64,000 nucleotides of DNA. It comes from Mytilus californianus (lineage: Eukaryota; Mollusca; Bivalvia; Mytilida; Mytilidae). The position numbers and the translations under genes are program-made. The notes under the pieces were generated by a model. It was not told the DNA's origin and did not search any database. It saw only the letters and a list, made by a program, of their open reading frames with translations. Location: positions 100,864,271 to 100,928,270 of the forward strand of contig NW_026262581.1 in the NCBI RefSeq assembly GCF_021869535.1, written 5' to 3'. How positions within the stretch are numbered: the stretch's first letter is position 1; each line of letters opens with the position of its first letter. Shown here piece after piece: positions 36,160 to 48,031 of the stretch.

Positions 36160-36259
36160 AAGTGGAAGTGTACATGGGCAAGCTTTAAGTTTAATCAAAG
36201 TGGCAGTCAAATCCATTCTCGACACACTTGGAGAAAATGATTTTGTCAATATTGCAAAT
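36160..36259 (+). CDS. CACNA2D: alpha2delta exon 9, completes MIDAS
   Basis: Acceptor TTATTGCAG and donor AAT|GTAAGA; phase 2/0. Joined to exon 8 it gives [20 protein letters not shown] and then [15 protein letters not shown], so a DxSxS MIDAS is formed across the junction. [12 protein letters not shown] is a strong family signature. The acceptor lies about 35 bp downstream of a repeat-element tail. Confidence 0.96.
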
Positions 36260-37033
36260 GTAAGAACTATAACTCAATGACAGCCACAAAACAAAACATA
36301 CTTTTTTCTAGAACCTTTTTCAATTTTGTGTTTTTAATGGAAGTAAGGTTTCACATATTCTAGTATATTGAAGTTCAAAAATATTTCATGTTCAGGTAAA
36401 ATTTTAACAAATATTTTATTTTTTTTCTAACTTTACATTGGGCTGATTAACATTTCTAGCTTCATAAATTTATCTCAATTTTTAAAATTTTGGAACTTTT
36501 ATGCCCGCTATGGCTTCTCAAATTTTTTGGCAAGGATATTTAAACTTTTCTCTCCAAGTTCATTGTTTAAGTCTCATTTCTCAGAAACAAAGAAAAGTAT
36601 ATCAATGGTAGTTATATAATGATTATTTATGAAAAGGGTAATATCCTGATATATAAATAGTCCAAGGGACTGCAGTTATGATAGAAACATTGGTAATGAT
36701 CATGCATTTCAAGTATTTTCTATACCTATTTATGAACATATATATCTGATATATAAAAATAAGGAGATGTGATATGATTGCTTATGAGACAACTATCCAC
36801 CAGAGGTCAAATGAAGTGGATGTAAGCAATTATAGGAAACTGTATGGCCTTCAACAATGAGAAGAACCCATATCATATAGTCTGTTACATATACATTTTA
36901 TTTGTATATGAAATTAATGCTTAAGATACAAAGAAATTATTGGGTATGTTATTAGATTGATTTTATTTTGTTTTCATTTTCTTTTTTCCTTATCAATATG
37001 AAATCTTATTTAATTCAAATCTTTTATCTTTAG
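36260..37033 (+). other. Intron 9
   Basis: Contains an inverted R1 fragment at 36757-36870 (AGGAGATGTGATATGATTGC, CTGTATGGCCTTCAACAATG). Nothing else was recognised. Confidence 0.65.
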
Positions 37034-37102
37034 TTTTCCAAAAGTGTGACATTTGTCAGCTGTTTTGAAACATTTGTCCAGGCTAACCACAGAAATAAGA
37101 AG
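37034..37102 (+). CDS. CACNA2D: alpha2delta exon 10
   Basis: Acceptor ATCTTTAG and donor AAG|GTAAGT; 23 codons in phase 0/0: FSKSVTFVSCFETFVQANHR then NKK. This matches vertebrate alpha2delta-1 (..DVSCF..LVQANVRNKK). Confidence 0.95.
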
Positions 37103-39628
37103 GTAAGTTTAGAAACTTTTATGCTCACCAATACAGTTTAAAAGGTACATTGTATATATTATCTTTTTTAAATACTAAGGATTTTCTACCCCAGAAATAG
37201 ATTACCTTAGCTGTATTCAGCAAAAATTCAGGAATTTTGGGTCCTCAATGCTCTTCGTATTTCTTTGGCCTTTTAACTATTTTAATTTGATGGTTGCTTG
37301 TGAGTGGTTTGTAAACAAAAAGAGTGTGGGATGTAGAAAATTATAAGCCTGGTATCTTTGATGAGTTTATTTATACATATAATGCATTATTCGTGATTTG
37401 TTGATTAAAATTGAAACAGAAAATTCATTATGAAATTTTATGACCTAAATATTGTATTTTATTTGATGGGTTAACACCATCTTTATATAAAAACTTTGGA
37501 ATTCATTAAATATTTTAGTGAATTTTATACAAGTATATTCACAGATTTGACAAGCTAAAGCATTTTATGAGCAAACCATTCAAAATAAGAGAAAAAAGAT
37601 GAAAACTCATGGTATACGTTAATCACACATAAGAATTTGACAGATATTCAACTGTGTCAGCTAAAATCAATTGATTGGTTGGAATCGTCAAATAATGTGT
37701 GGCAAATAGTTATGTTTATTCATCTTGACATGTCTTTTGGTTAGTTTTGTTTTTGGGTTGCTGTCTCATTGACTTATTTATATATAATGTCTCTTTTTTC
37801 ACACATAGGTTTTCTGGTTTGTTGTTCAGATCCCAAATCATATGTATGTTAGAACTATAGGATATCATGATTGTACTAATATTTTAGTAGCATATTATCA
37901 AGAGCTAGTGAGTGTCACATGTTAATCATCAAATAACGGGAGGGACAATAAAGAAATGCAAAAAAGTTGTTATTAAAATAATTATAAAAAGAAAGACCAA
38001 ATCTGACATTACAACATAAATAAGGCAGTGTTCCAGCTAGGATTTCAAAAGGGCAGGGTGCCAATCCTGAAAAAGGGCATTTAACGCGTGATATGATAAT
38101 ATGAAAAGGGCATGTTTTAATAAAGATTATAACCAAACATTGTTTGTTCATTGAATCACTGGTTATAAATATACAAGAACAACATCATTAGCCCAGAGAA
38201 AAACTATCTTTCTACTTTTTAGGCTGAAAACTTATCAAGCAGCTTGTGACACAAGTTTTAAATCATTGCTTGGCACAGTTAAGCTTTATATGCAGTATTT
38301 TTTGAAAAATGTCCTGCTTCATTCTGTTTCTATGGTCTGACACACTTTACAAGTTTCACCTTTCTACCTTTTCTGTGCTTAATGGCAATACAGCACAAAA
38401 CAGCTGTAAATGCACAATGTTAGGATATAGTGAACAGTGAAAATTTGGATTGAAAATAAAAAATACAGAAAAAGATGACCAAGGCACCCTACCAACCCTG
38501 CTACTAAGACCCTCTTTAACTTTTCCCATAACTCAAAACACCTAAACATATAAATTCTAAAACCAGAAGTATGAAGACATATTTTATAATATCTTAGTAG
38601 GTTACTCAATGCTAGGAAAAAATAAGATTGAGTTATCTTTCTTTATTTGGGTGTGTTCCGTCTTTGGAGGATAATAAACAGTACGTAGAAGATGTAAATA
38701 CGATCAACAATATGGCGGCCGATTTTGTTATTTTCGTATAAAAAATGAAGGCAGTCAATGAAAAATACGTCTTAATTTGCTATTTATTTCACGGAAAACA
38801 ATAAGAGCAATGTTTTTAACGAGTTGATTATGGTTTTCGACTTTCTGTCAATTACATTTTCTCCATGAAACTACAGTAAACATTGCTAATTGTGCCCAAG
38901 TTGTATGAACATTTCTTCAAGTTCAAAGACAAATGCCGTCTGACCGATTCTATTTGAATGAATTAATGTTGATGATCATTAAATGACCCATTCGATAAAC
39001 GGATTACCTATAACAACAGATTATGACACCTGTTGTAACCGTTGATTAGCTTGGGGTCGTAAACAAAGTCATATACTTGTCGCCAGGTAAATTTTCGTAA
39101 TTGGCTGATCATATCAATACGATCAAAATAATATACCAATCGATCTTCAAAAAAGGCAGGGCGCCCTGTAAACTGTAAAAAGGGCACAGGGTGGCACTCT
39201 GGAAAGGGCAGCCGGACCGCCCTGTGAAAACGACCTAGCTGGAACACTGTAAGGCATAATTAAGAGGTCATAACTTTGTAATTTATAATGTGATGCATTT
39301 AAAAGACGTCTTTTTTTGTATCACTAGTTATATCACAACTGTTTTATGTAAAATTTTTAAGTATATCAGCCAGATATACAAAAAAGAAGGATCAATTTTA
39401 ACCTTTCCTGAATCTTAATTTTTTTTTTTGAAGGGAAGAACCAACAAATCCCCATTGGTACCCCAGGAACAATAATACTTTCACAGTATTGTATATTATC
39501 TTGGTCCACTGGTTAGTCATGGAGAATAACGGCACTGCATTTGTAGGAACTTTTGACATTTAAGTTTATTTAATGTATGGCTGAGTAATTTGAAATTTGT
39601 ATGCTTAGTTAATGTTTTATAATTGTAG
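37103..39628 (+). other. Intron 10
   Basis: Contains the hAT-like element at 38026-39249. The flanking parts show no gene or repeat I can name. Confidence 0.65.
38026..39249. mobile_element. hAT-like non-autonomous element, 1.22 kb
   Basis: Ends CAGTGTTCCAGCTAGG and CTAGCTGGAACACTG are inverted repeats. The next inner block also pairs (AAAAGGGCAGGGTGCC against the GGCAGCCGGACCGCCCTGTG region). TAAGG flanks both sides (38021-38025 and 39250-39254), a 5-bp duplication, shorter than the 8 bp expected for hAT. The inner block GACACCTGTTGTAACCGTTG resembles 18825-18860 in the other copy. No coding capacity. Confidence 0.7.
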
Positions 39629-39718
39629 ATTTTAAAGGAGGGAGTTGATAACTTACAAGCAAAAGATATGGCCAATTATGAGTCAGCTTTAACATTTGCA
39701 TTTGATGAATTTGATAAG
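39629..39718 (+). CDS. CACNA2D: alpha2delta exon 11
   Basis: Acceptor TAATTGTAG and donor AAG|GTAAAT; 30 codons in phase 0/0: ILKEGVDNLQAKDMANYESA then LTFAFDEFDK. Where alpha2delta-1/-2 have GITDY, supplying the MIDAS threonine, this exon reads DMANY. The coordinating Thr therefore appears replaced by Ala324. Confidence 0.94.
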
Positions 39719-40150
39719 GTAAATATTTTTTCCAGAGATATTTCACATTTATTATTATACTCAAACTCCCAATGAGGGGTTTACTGTTTAACAGTTGTCT
39801 GTATGTCTGTCCAATGTCCTTTAGTCTGTCGGGGACTTTAAAATTGATATTTGCTGGTAATTAGGAGTAAGAGCAACGACAGGAGCTCTGAGTCAGAATA
39901 ATATGTCTGAGTGGAGTGATTTATCTTCCTGTTGACGGTTACCTTGTGAGCTAGCATGTCAAAAACTCTACTTTGTGTGTCCGTCTAGTTCAAAGCAGGA
40001 TATATTCACATCTCATCAACATGTAATAGTTCTAAATATTGATGAGTTCCAACTATTGATGTAATACTTCATGCTTTTGATATTTATTGATCTAAAAGCT
40101 GAATGGAGCCGGTTACAGGTAACTTTAAATTTTATGATGATATTTTGTAG
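39719..40150 (+). other. Intron 11
   Basis: About 430 bp. A CTGTCTGTATGTCTGTCC stretch near 39797 resembles the microsatellite part of hairpin-headed repeats. No gene. Confidence 0.5.
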
Positions 40151-40270
40151 TTTGACAATTCAAGCAACAGTGGTGCTAAGTGTAACAGGATGATCATGCT
40201 GTTGACTGATGGAGGTACTGATGATGCAGAAAAGGTCTTTAATGAACGCAACTTTAAAAGACCAGATGAG
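40151..40270 (+). CDS. CACNA2D: alpha2delta exon 12
   Basis: Acceptor ATTTTGTAG and donor GAG|GTTGGA (weak after GT); 40 codons in phase 0/0. Contains DNSSNSGAKCNRMIMLLTDG and then GTDDAEKVFNERNFKRPDE. LLTDGG supplies the last MIDAS aspartate (D359). The Cys in AKCN is equivalent to the VWA cysteine that in alpha2delta-1 bonds to delta. Confidence 0.94.
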
Positions 40271-40598
40271 GTTGGATATATTATATACTGCAAAAACAAA
40301 GAGATATAATTTTTATTTGAATACCTGAAATTAAAAAAAATTATTGAAAAATCTTGTATTTTTTTTTAATTGGTTAAGGATATGGATTATGAGAAAAATA
40401 CACATGTTCAGTATGTGATGTGCTACAAACATGTATTTATATTAAAAAAAAATATTTTGATATTTATTTGAATTAAATATTCTTTTAAGTAATATACTTT
40501 AAGTGTGTTGTATTAAAAAGAATTTTAAGATTATCAAACCATCATTGAATAAAAAAAGACTAGCTCAGTAAGCTGAATAATTTGATCAAATTTTACAG
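40271..40598 (+). other. Intron 12
   Basis: About 330 bp; nothing recognised. Confidence 0.6.
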
Positions 40599-40683
40599 GA
40601 CCAAGTTAGGGTATTTACATATGCAGTTGGACAGACAGCAAATCCAAATAGAGGTATCAGATGGATGGCTTGTGCTAATAGAG
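40599..40683 (+). CDS. CACNA2D: alpha2delta exon 13
   Basis: Acceptor ATTTTACAG and donor AGAG|GTAATA; phase 0/1. It encodes DQVRVFTYAVGQTANPNRGI then RWMACANRG. VRVFTxxVG and WMACxNxG are family signatures near the end of the VWA domain. Confidence 0.95.
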
Positions 40684-41599
40684 GTAATATTCACATAACT
40701 GTCTGTTAAGATTTTTGCCTGCTGTACAAGTTCAAATTTCCTTGATGCCAAAGTTAATTTGATGCATGGGTGTGCATTATATTATTCAGTGGTGTTTACA
40801 ACCAAACATTTGAAGTCAAAAGTATCTAAAGGGGAAGAGTGATGGATCCAATATAAGATATTATCTGACAACAAAATCAGCTGATGGGGAGAATTATAGA
40901 TTATCAGTTGTTTTTCAAACGAGGGTGTTTCTCAGCTACAAACTCAGAAACATCCTTGAGTTTGAAAGACCATTGATAATCTGTTTATCGCTATTTTGCC
41001 TATTACGTCGTTGATGTTTACATAGTGTGCCCTTAGTTTCTAGCTATATTTTCTATCTCAAGCGAGTAACATGATTAAAAAAATTATAACAAACAAAAAG
41101 ATCAAAGGAAAAAAACACCAAATAGCAATAATATCAAGTATTTAACAAATCTTACATCTTATTTTCAAAGTATTTTGTGTTAGTATAAAAGCATGTGACT
41201 AGTAGTTGAAAGTGATACCTGCTGGAACATGTAGTCTATCTGAAATGGCATCACTCAAAAGTAATGATGCAAATGTTACAAGATATTGAATTGTAATGCA
41301 CCCTTTGCACATATAAAAATATATTTCTGCTCATTAGTGGATTTAACCAAATATTGAAAATAAAAAGGTAGCAAACCAAACTACAGATCCAAGTATTCAT
41401 GGCATCAGATTAGTTTACTCTTTTAACCAAAATGATCACTTCTTAACATGTATAATATTATAGTATAGTACAATTTATATTTATGGAAATGCTTTATTTC
41501 TAGTTCTGTATATTTAATAGGCAATGTCAGCAATATTTACTAAACAATTTAATAATTTTACCAAAATAATCACAACAGATGGATTATTACAACCCGGCT

Positions 41600-41990
41600 C
41601 AGAAAGGAAAGGGGGACATACTGGGTATGTCTGTCCATAAGTGTTTCCGTCCATCCCATAAAATTTCCGATGCATTTTCTCAGGAACTACAAATCAGAGC
41701 TTCCTTGAATTTGGTATCAAGCTTCAAATTAATTGTAATGTAGGCATGCTTTACTGTGTGATGCATTTTTCAGATTTATCACTCATCAACTTCCTTTTTA
41801 ATGAATTCTTATATATTCTAACACATTATGACCATGTATGTAGTTTTCGTCTAATTTTTCTCAGGAACTTTGAATCAGAGCACCCTGAAATTTGGTATCT
41901 GTCTTCATATAAGCATGCTACACTGGATGATGCATTTTCACACCAATTACTCAACAATTTCCTGTTTAACGAATTCTTATTGCTGGGGTG
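41600..41990 (+). repeat. Tandem repeat, two units of about 185 bp
   Basis: Begins AAAGGAAAGGGGGACATACT with GTCTGTCCATAAGTG, then two units each with TTTCTCAGGAACT, AATCAGAGC, AAGCATGCTACACTGGATGA (or variant) and CCTGTTTAACGAATTC. It looks like another member of the hairpin-headed class. Confidence 0.6.
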
Positions 41991-42083
41991 TCATTAGTGA
42001 GCATCAGTTCAATATTCTATATGACTGTCATACAAATGAGAGCTAGCTATAAAACCAGGTTTAATCCATCATTTTCTACATAA

Positions 42084-43588
42084 GGCCAAAATAAATTAAT
42101 GGTGTGTTTTTTTCGGTTTCCCGACCCTACCTCCGTTTCTGATGCCGACCCTAAACATTTTATTGACAAAAATAAAAAAAAATTCAAAAATCCAGATTTT
42201 TCAGTCTGTCCATTTCCGTTTATTTGTTTAGAATACTGTAGATCTTCAAAACGTTTGTTAATAATGACCAATATGGATAAGTAAAGCGTTTCAAGGACCA
42301 AGATTTTAAATAAACAAGCATGGCTTTTCAGCAATAGTGGAGCGTATAAGCTGTCAAATATGCGAAATGTGATCACATGGACGCAAAATATAATGACATC
42401 GATTCGGATAATTACAATATGATGAATCTTTTTGAAGAACACATGATGGACCTATAGACGAAAAAAATACGAAGTTGACCCATTCTGCTCAACTTCTTTG
42501 ATCAGGTACAAGCGAGATTTTTTGAATATTTGTATATATAATGATTAGTGTATTCAGTGTATATACATATATTAACAAAATCTCGTCTTGTACCTGTGCT
42601 TCTTTGGACCAAATGTCAGAATTGTTTCAGGTTGGAAAGACTGCATTTGTCGGTTAATTGACAAACAATTTTAGAGTAAAATGAGTTCTATTTACTGCTA
42701 AAATCAATCCTGATTATCCAGCATTTGTTGCAAAAAACGCTCTTACGAATGTTATGCAGAATTGGGCTAAGGACGCAACATAAACGACTGTTATTGCTTT
42801 TTAGTTAATGATGGCAAAAAAGGGGGGGGGGGGGCAGACAACATGGAACGAGAAAGGGGAAAAGAAAAGAAGCTTTCCCTAGTATTTTCTCTGGCTGGTC
42901 CCATAAAAATTTATACAAGAAATTGAAAAAAATCATGTCATATTTATATCTGCAATTTATTTGACCAGTAGATTATAATTAAGACAAAGATTTCACATTC
43001 TCAAAACCTGGAATTTTAATATTGTCATAACCACCCACTCTTCAAGATCACATTCTGTCAAACATCAAAACACATCTGTAAATTAAATAAAGTGGGTGCA
43101 AGGGCAGAGTATTACCCCTCGAAAAATCTTAATTAACCGCTGCTTAGCATCAGTTCACAGTGTTCTTAAGGGCTACTTATCTGCTCCCACATGTATACTC
43201 TGTGTGACATTTACATTGTTAAGTTCAACAAGGCCCAACATAACAACATACCATGCCAGATATTTCACTGCCATTTTTGGTTTAAGATAATAAATCAGCA
43301 AGAACATATTCCTATTATGACCATTGAAATGCATAAAATTTTCATTTAAGTTTATTTTCATATTTCTGACACAGAACTAAAACAGAAAAATAAAAAAGCT
43401 GTAGATTTAATTACTATTCTAAATATCAAAGAAGCAGGCACATCAAACGATTTGATTTGGAGCTTCTATCTACTGTCGTCAATAGAAAAAAAATAAAATG
43501 TTTTCATAAAATAAAATGTTTTACCTACCTACCCTACCTAATTTTTTTGGAGGTGAAATAGGAAACACACTATTAATTTATTTTGGCC
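42084..43588. mobile_element. Harbinger-like non-autonomous element, 1.5 kb
   Basis: Left end GGCCAAAATAAATTAATGGT and TGTGTTT match, inverted, the right end ACACACTATTAATTTATTTT and GGCC. TAA flanks both sides (42081-42083 and 43589-43591), the TWA duplication typical of PIF/Harbinger. No transposase motif was found. The minus-strand frame 42047-42442 crosses the left end and is unrelated to known domains. Confidence 0.72.
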
Positions 43589-43786
43589 TAAGGAAATGTC
43601 TGTACCAAGTCAGGAATATGACAGTTGTTTTTCATTCGTTTGATGTGTTATGAGCTTTTGATTTTGCCATTTGATAAAGGACTTTCCGTTTTGAATTTTC
43701 CTTGGAGTTCGGTATTTTTGTTATTTTACTTTTTTCAACTTGTTTTATAACTGCTTCACTGATTTATGTTTTTTTTGTTATTTTAG

Positions 43787-43836
43787 GTAAATTTTCAGAA
43801 ATTCCAGCTATGGGAGCAATCAGAGCTAGAGTACAG
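43787..43836 (+). CDS. CACNA2D: alpha2delta exon 14
   Basis: Acceptor TTATTTTAG and donor CAG|GTAAGA; phase 1/0. It encodes GKFSEIPAMGAIRARVQ, matching vertebrate YYEIPSIGAIR..TQ. It ends in phase 0 right where the family sequence continues with EYLDVL, so any one of the four exon-15 copies can follow in frame. Confidence 0.94.
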
Positions 43837-44030
43837 GTAAGAATAAGGATTGAAAGATAGAAAGTTCAAACATTCATATAAAATGTTAATATTTGAATAC
43901 AAACACATTTTTATTTAAGTCAGTTATTATAGATTTTAAGTATTTTTCAATGACATGTTTGTTTATTAATATTAATCTAAAATCTAATCCCCTTTTGTAG
44001 AAGGTTATAGAAAATTAGATGTAAGTGGTA

Positions 44031-45625
44031 GGTGGTCTTCCCGATTGTCCCACTTTTTGAAATTACAGGTAAAAAAGTAATGAAATTTTGTGGGACAATC
44101 GGGAATATGTTTGTGGGACAATTGGGAAGTTTAAATGTGGGACAATTGGGAATTGTTTTGATAGTGATTAATTTGTTTTTATAGTCTGTGTCAGTTAATT
44201 ACAAGTTACTAATCACTGTAACTTATAAAATATGAAAAACACCATGAACAAATAATAATACTAACATATTATATTTTGCACATACATGTAGTAGGTACAA
44301 TTGAAGTATCATCAAACATGGAATATAATATGAAATCATAAAATTTTAGTCTTAGATGCATGATTTTTTTGATTAGTTTTTATTGGCTTTGAACTAGCTG
44401 TCAGTAACTGCGAATACTCTAAGATCTGTACTTAGTGTCTTTGTTGTGGGGATGTATAAGTAGCCATCCACGTCCATGTCCACTCTGTGATTTGTTAGAT
44501 GTATTTCTGTCTGTACCCATCTGATGAGATAAGCCTTTTTCAACTTATTTTTTTTAGTTTATTCTTATGTTGTACTGTAACATCACTGTCCCAGGTTAGT
44601 GGGAGGATTGGCGCCTTCAAATAAGTATAACCCCGCCACGTTCTGTATGTGTCTGTCCCAAGTCAGGAGCCTGTAATTCAGTGGTTGTCGTTTGTTACTG
44701 TGTAACACATTTGTTTTTCGATCATTATTTTGTACATAAATTAGGTCGTTGTTTTTCTAGTTTGAATTTTTTTACATTTTTCATATGGGACCTTTAAAGC
44801 TGACTCTGCTGTATGGGCTTTGCTCATTGTTGAAGGCCGTATTGTGACCTATAGTTGTTAATTTCTGTGTCATTTAGTCTTTTTTGGAGAGTTGTCTCAT
44901 TGGCAATCATACCACATCTTTTTTTTTTTTGGAAGTCTGGTTCTTCTTTATAGTTGGTGACGAGTCCTGTTGACTGCACTTTATGGCAAATACACTGGGA
45001 ATATTGGAAAAACAACCTTTGATATTGATTCTTAGAAAGGCTGATCTGGCAGAATTCTAGACAACAGCTTCGTTATCAAAAAAAAGGAAGTTGTTGGGTT
45101 CAGGTGAATCTGACGTTGGGTGTTAGCAGTCTTCAATAGTGCAGAGAATGTTGTATGAATGTCCTCTGACTTCCCTAGTTAAATTGTAAAGACTTCTGGA
45201 AAAATCTCTCCATCAACAAGATCGTGTAAAGTGTAGAATGTAAATGAGTTTATACCTTTTTTTTTAAATTGCATGCATTATTTATTCAAAAACTTTATAG
45301 AGAAAATGTAATTAAAATTACGGTATTGAAATTTGTTTTATAAATAACGTAACATTGTAGATATATTTCATAAATCAGAAATAATTTTTTTTTAATCAAA
45401 AGTGCATTAATCTAATGATTTAAAAAACATTTTTTTTGAACTTCTATAAAATTAATATTAAATGTGCAATAAATTAATTCTTGTTTATTTAGCAAAACAA
45501 ACAACAGTTACATTGTTTATCTAAGAACATTTTACTTCATAAAATAATGTGGGACAATCAGAACTTTTCATGTGGGACAATCAGAACTCTAAAATTTTAA
45601 GAAGTGGGACAATCGGGAATAAACC
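44031..45625. mobile_element. TIR element A (MULE-like), 1.6 kb, with R1 nested inside
   Basis: Left end includes TTCCCGATTGTCCCACTT, and the right end carries its reverse complement AAGTGGGACAATCGGGAA. Sub-terminal copies of GTGGGACAAT occur three times near each end. AAGTGGTA flanks both sides (44023-44030 and 45626-45633), an 8-bp target duplication. An R1 copy fills 44377-44925. No transposase was seen. Confidence 0.78.
44377..44925 (+). repeat. Dispersed repeat R1 nested in element A
   Basis: Ordered R1 blocks: TTATGTTGTACTGTAACATC, AAGTCAGGAGCCTGTAATTC, CATTGTTGAAGGCCGTATTG, and GGCAATCATACCACATC followed by a T run. Confidence 0.8.
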
Positions 45626-45656
45626 AAGTGGTATTGGTCATTGAAACTGGTGTCAT

Positions 45657-47291
45657 CCTGGTTTGCCCACTTTTAATTACATGCATATGTAAACATAGGG
45701 GGATTTGTTGTTTTAACAATTATAGTTTATTTCTGAATTATAGTCATATTTTTTACCTTTTATTTTACCTGTAAAATTTCAAAAAAGATACTACAATCTG
45801 CTATTAAATCAAGGAAAAATGCAAAAATATTTTATATTTTATAAAGTTTTTAGCAGGAAAATGTATTGTATTTAACAAAAAAAACAAGTAAAAAATAGAC
45901 CAATGTGTGTATAGAAAATGTATATTATTTTTACACTTTATCAGCGAATAGTTTTCATTGTTGGTACATTCTGAAAAAAAAGTAAAAAAGTAAAATAATT
46001 AAAGTGAAGATTAGAATAAATGTCATTTAAATTTCTCTTTATTATTCAATTTTTTTTTTTTTTTTATTTTTAAAAAATATACTGTTCTGAAAAGCTTTAC
46101 ATTTGACACACCAACATCAGTTACAACTTCACCAGAAACAGAATTTACTGACTACTAAACAGCAACCATAGTACTGGACAGGATAAAACTTTACTCATGC
46201 CAAGTATTTCTTTATTTGAAACACAGATAAATTATGCACAATTTTTTAAAAAGTGCAAATTTTACAAAGACTAATAGGGGGAAATCGATGTTGGTATTAC
46301 ACCTTCCAACCCGCCTTGTTGAGGCTGTTTAGCTTAAAACTTTAGAAGACATTGGTGAAGCTGACAACATACCCGCTACAACATCATTTACTGATGACGT
46401 GACAGAGTTCTGGGTTGAAGGATATCGCTTTCTATGGAACCATTACTACACAGAAGGACTACGCACCACCAATCACCTGGAAGGATGGCACATCAAAATT
46501 AAGAAGAGACTCCAACATGTCAACCCCAACATGTACGAGATAATTGAGTAACTGAAGAAGACCCAGGTACTGACAGAATGTAACATTATCCAGTATGCAG
46601 CAGGAGGAGTCCTCCGCCCACCAAAAAGACGCAGATACAGAGTAATAGACACTAGACTCCAACTACTGAAAGACAGATACCAACAAGGACTGATCGTGAT
46701 AGACTACTCTGACGCAGCACCCCATCTTTTCCATTTTAACTGAACAACTTCGTGAAATATTGTAATTACTGACTTTGTTAATATATTGTTTTGTGACTTT
46801 TGAAATAAATATATAAAAAAAGATTGCATTTCCCATCATTATACATATAGTGCCCCATATTACTTATTTTACCATATAGCTTTATTTATTTCCTTATGCA
46901 ATGCATTTATATAAACTTGATTCATATATTATATAAATTATGATTGCAATAAAAGACAACTTGTATTGATGTATTTATATGAAAATGATTCAAAAACTAT
47001 GGAATAATTAAGACCCTTTTATAACTGAATGTCAATGTTTAATCATTAGTAACTGTTGTACACAAATGAATCGATTGAATTGATATTAAATTATTGAGAG
47101 AAAAAATATTTGATTTATTTATTATTTTTCTATACAAATGAAAATGTAAAATAAAAAATATATAGAAAACACTAATAAACTATATACCCAAGTTGGAACA
47201 GACTATACAATTGTATGCTCATTAAACCTTTTGTCTTTTTTGTTTTCTTTACTAATAGATAATTGGTATAATTAAAAGTGGGCAAACCAGG
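45657..47291 (+). mobile_element. TIR element B (MULE-type) carrying a transposase remnant
   Basis: Left end CCTGGTTTGCCCACTTTTAA and right end TTAAAAGTGGGCAAACCAGG are perfect inverted repeats (23 bp including the next bases). No clear target duplication remains. The inverted-repeat core resembles that of element A (TTGCCCACTTTT versus TTGTCCCACTTTT), and B starts 32 bp after A ends. Confidence 0.82.
46333..46743 (+). pseudogene. C-terminal fragment of a MULE-type transposase
   Basis: In one frame it reads TEFWVEGYRFLWNHYYTEGL, RTTNHLEGWHIKIKKRLQHV and NPNMYEIIE. A TAA at 46549 interrupts it, then LKKTQVLTECNIIQYAAGGV and LRPPKRRRYRVIDTRLQLLK follow to a stop at 46741. The RTxNxLEGWH and PNxxExIExxKK...AAGG pattern is the C-terminal region of animal MULE (often FLYWCH-linked) transposases. 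The DDE catalytic part upstream is missing or unrecognisable. Confidence 0.8.
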
Positions 47292-47947
47292 AGTAATACT
47301 TTTGTGTTCATATGGTATATAAGATTAATTAATTGGTTCTGTGATATCTGCGACTAATTTAAAAAAAATCCTTGGAGCATAGATACAAGTCAAGAACAAT
47401 TCAGTATAACTTACAAACAATTTTAATCAAGATTTTTTGTGAAAAAAGTCACAGTTTTGAAATACAATGCCTAAATTATGTCAGAGTATTTCCTGCTGTG
47501 GTGGATGATTGGATGTGTATTGCATCCATTGTTTTTATATCATCAGAACCGATTCCTCCTTTGAAACAATTATTTGTGTACAGAAAATAAGCATTCATCA
47601 ACAGATTTTTATTTGAATCTAATATTAGAATACCAAAGGGGTAACCTTGAACTGGACAAAATATTAAACATATAGGTTTGCTCTTATATTTTTCACAGTA
47701 CAATTTTAGACCTTGAGATAAATTTCAATGCATCTTAGAACCAGTTAATTTAATTTATATGACCAAATAAATTACAAATTAACCAAGTTATTTAGAGTTT
47801 TTGTTCATATTTGTTTCGTTTCTTTCAACTTTTCAAACTTTTTGAAATGGTTATAACAGTATGACAAATGATATAAAAACATTGTGCAGTTTAGTAGTGT
47901 GATTTTTATCTAACAAGAGGTGAAAATTTATGAAACAATTATTACAG

Positions 47948-48031
47948 GGTTATGTAGATGTAATAGCTCGCCCTGTTGTGCTTTCAAATCGGCATGACAA
48001 GAAATGGAATAGCGTGTACCGTGACGGACTG
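47948..48031 (+). CDS. CACNA2D: alpha2delta alternative exon 15a
   Basis: Acceptor TTATTACAG and donor CTG|GTACAG; 28 codons in phase 0/0: GYVDVIARPVVLSNRHDKKW then NSVYRDGL. It aligns without gaps to exon 15d and to vertebrate EYLDVLGRPMVL...QWTNVYLDAL. It keeps RP at positions 8-9, Trp20, Tyr24, Asp26 and Leu28. It is the first of four tandem copies of this exon position and the only one beginning GY rather than EY. Confidence 0.9.

Larger units (their letters stand above)
40684..43786 (+). other. Intron 13
   Basis: Contains a two-unit tandem repeat (41600-41990) and the Harbinger-like element 42084-43588. No host exon was found. Confidence 0.65.
43837..47947 (+). other. Intron 14 (upstream of the alternative-exon cluster)
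   Basis: Taken up by two adjacent MULE-like elements (44031-45625 and 45657-47291). 47292-47947 shows no gene or further exon-15-like copy. Confidence 0.7.

Noticed and set aside
42047..42442. 131-residue minus-strand frame
   Set aside because: It crosses the left terminus of the Harbinger-like element and matches no transposase motif.
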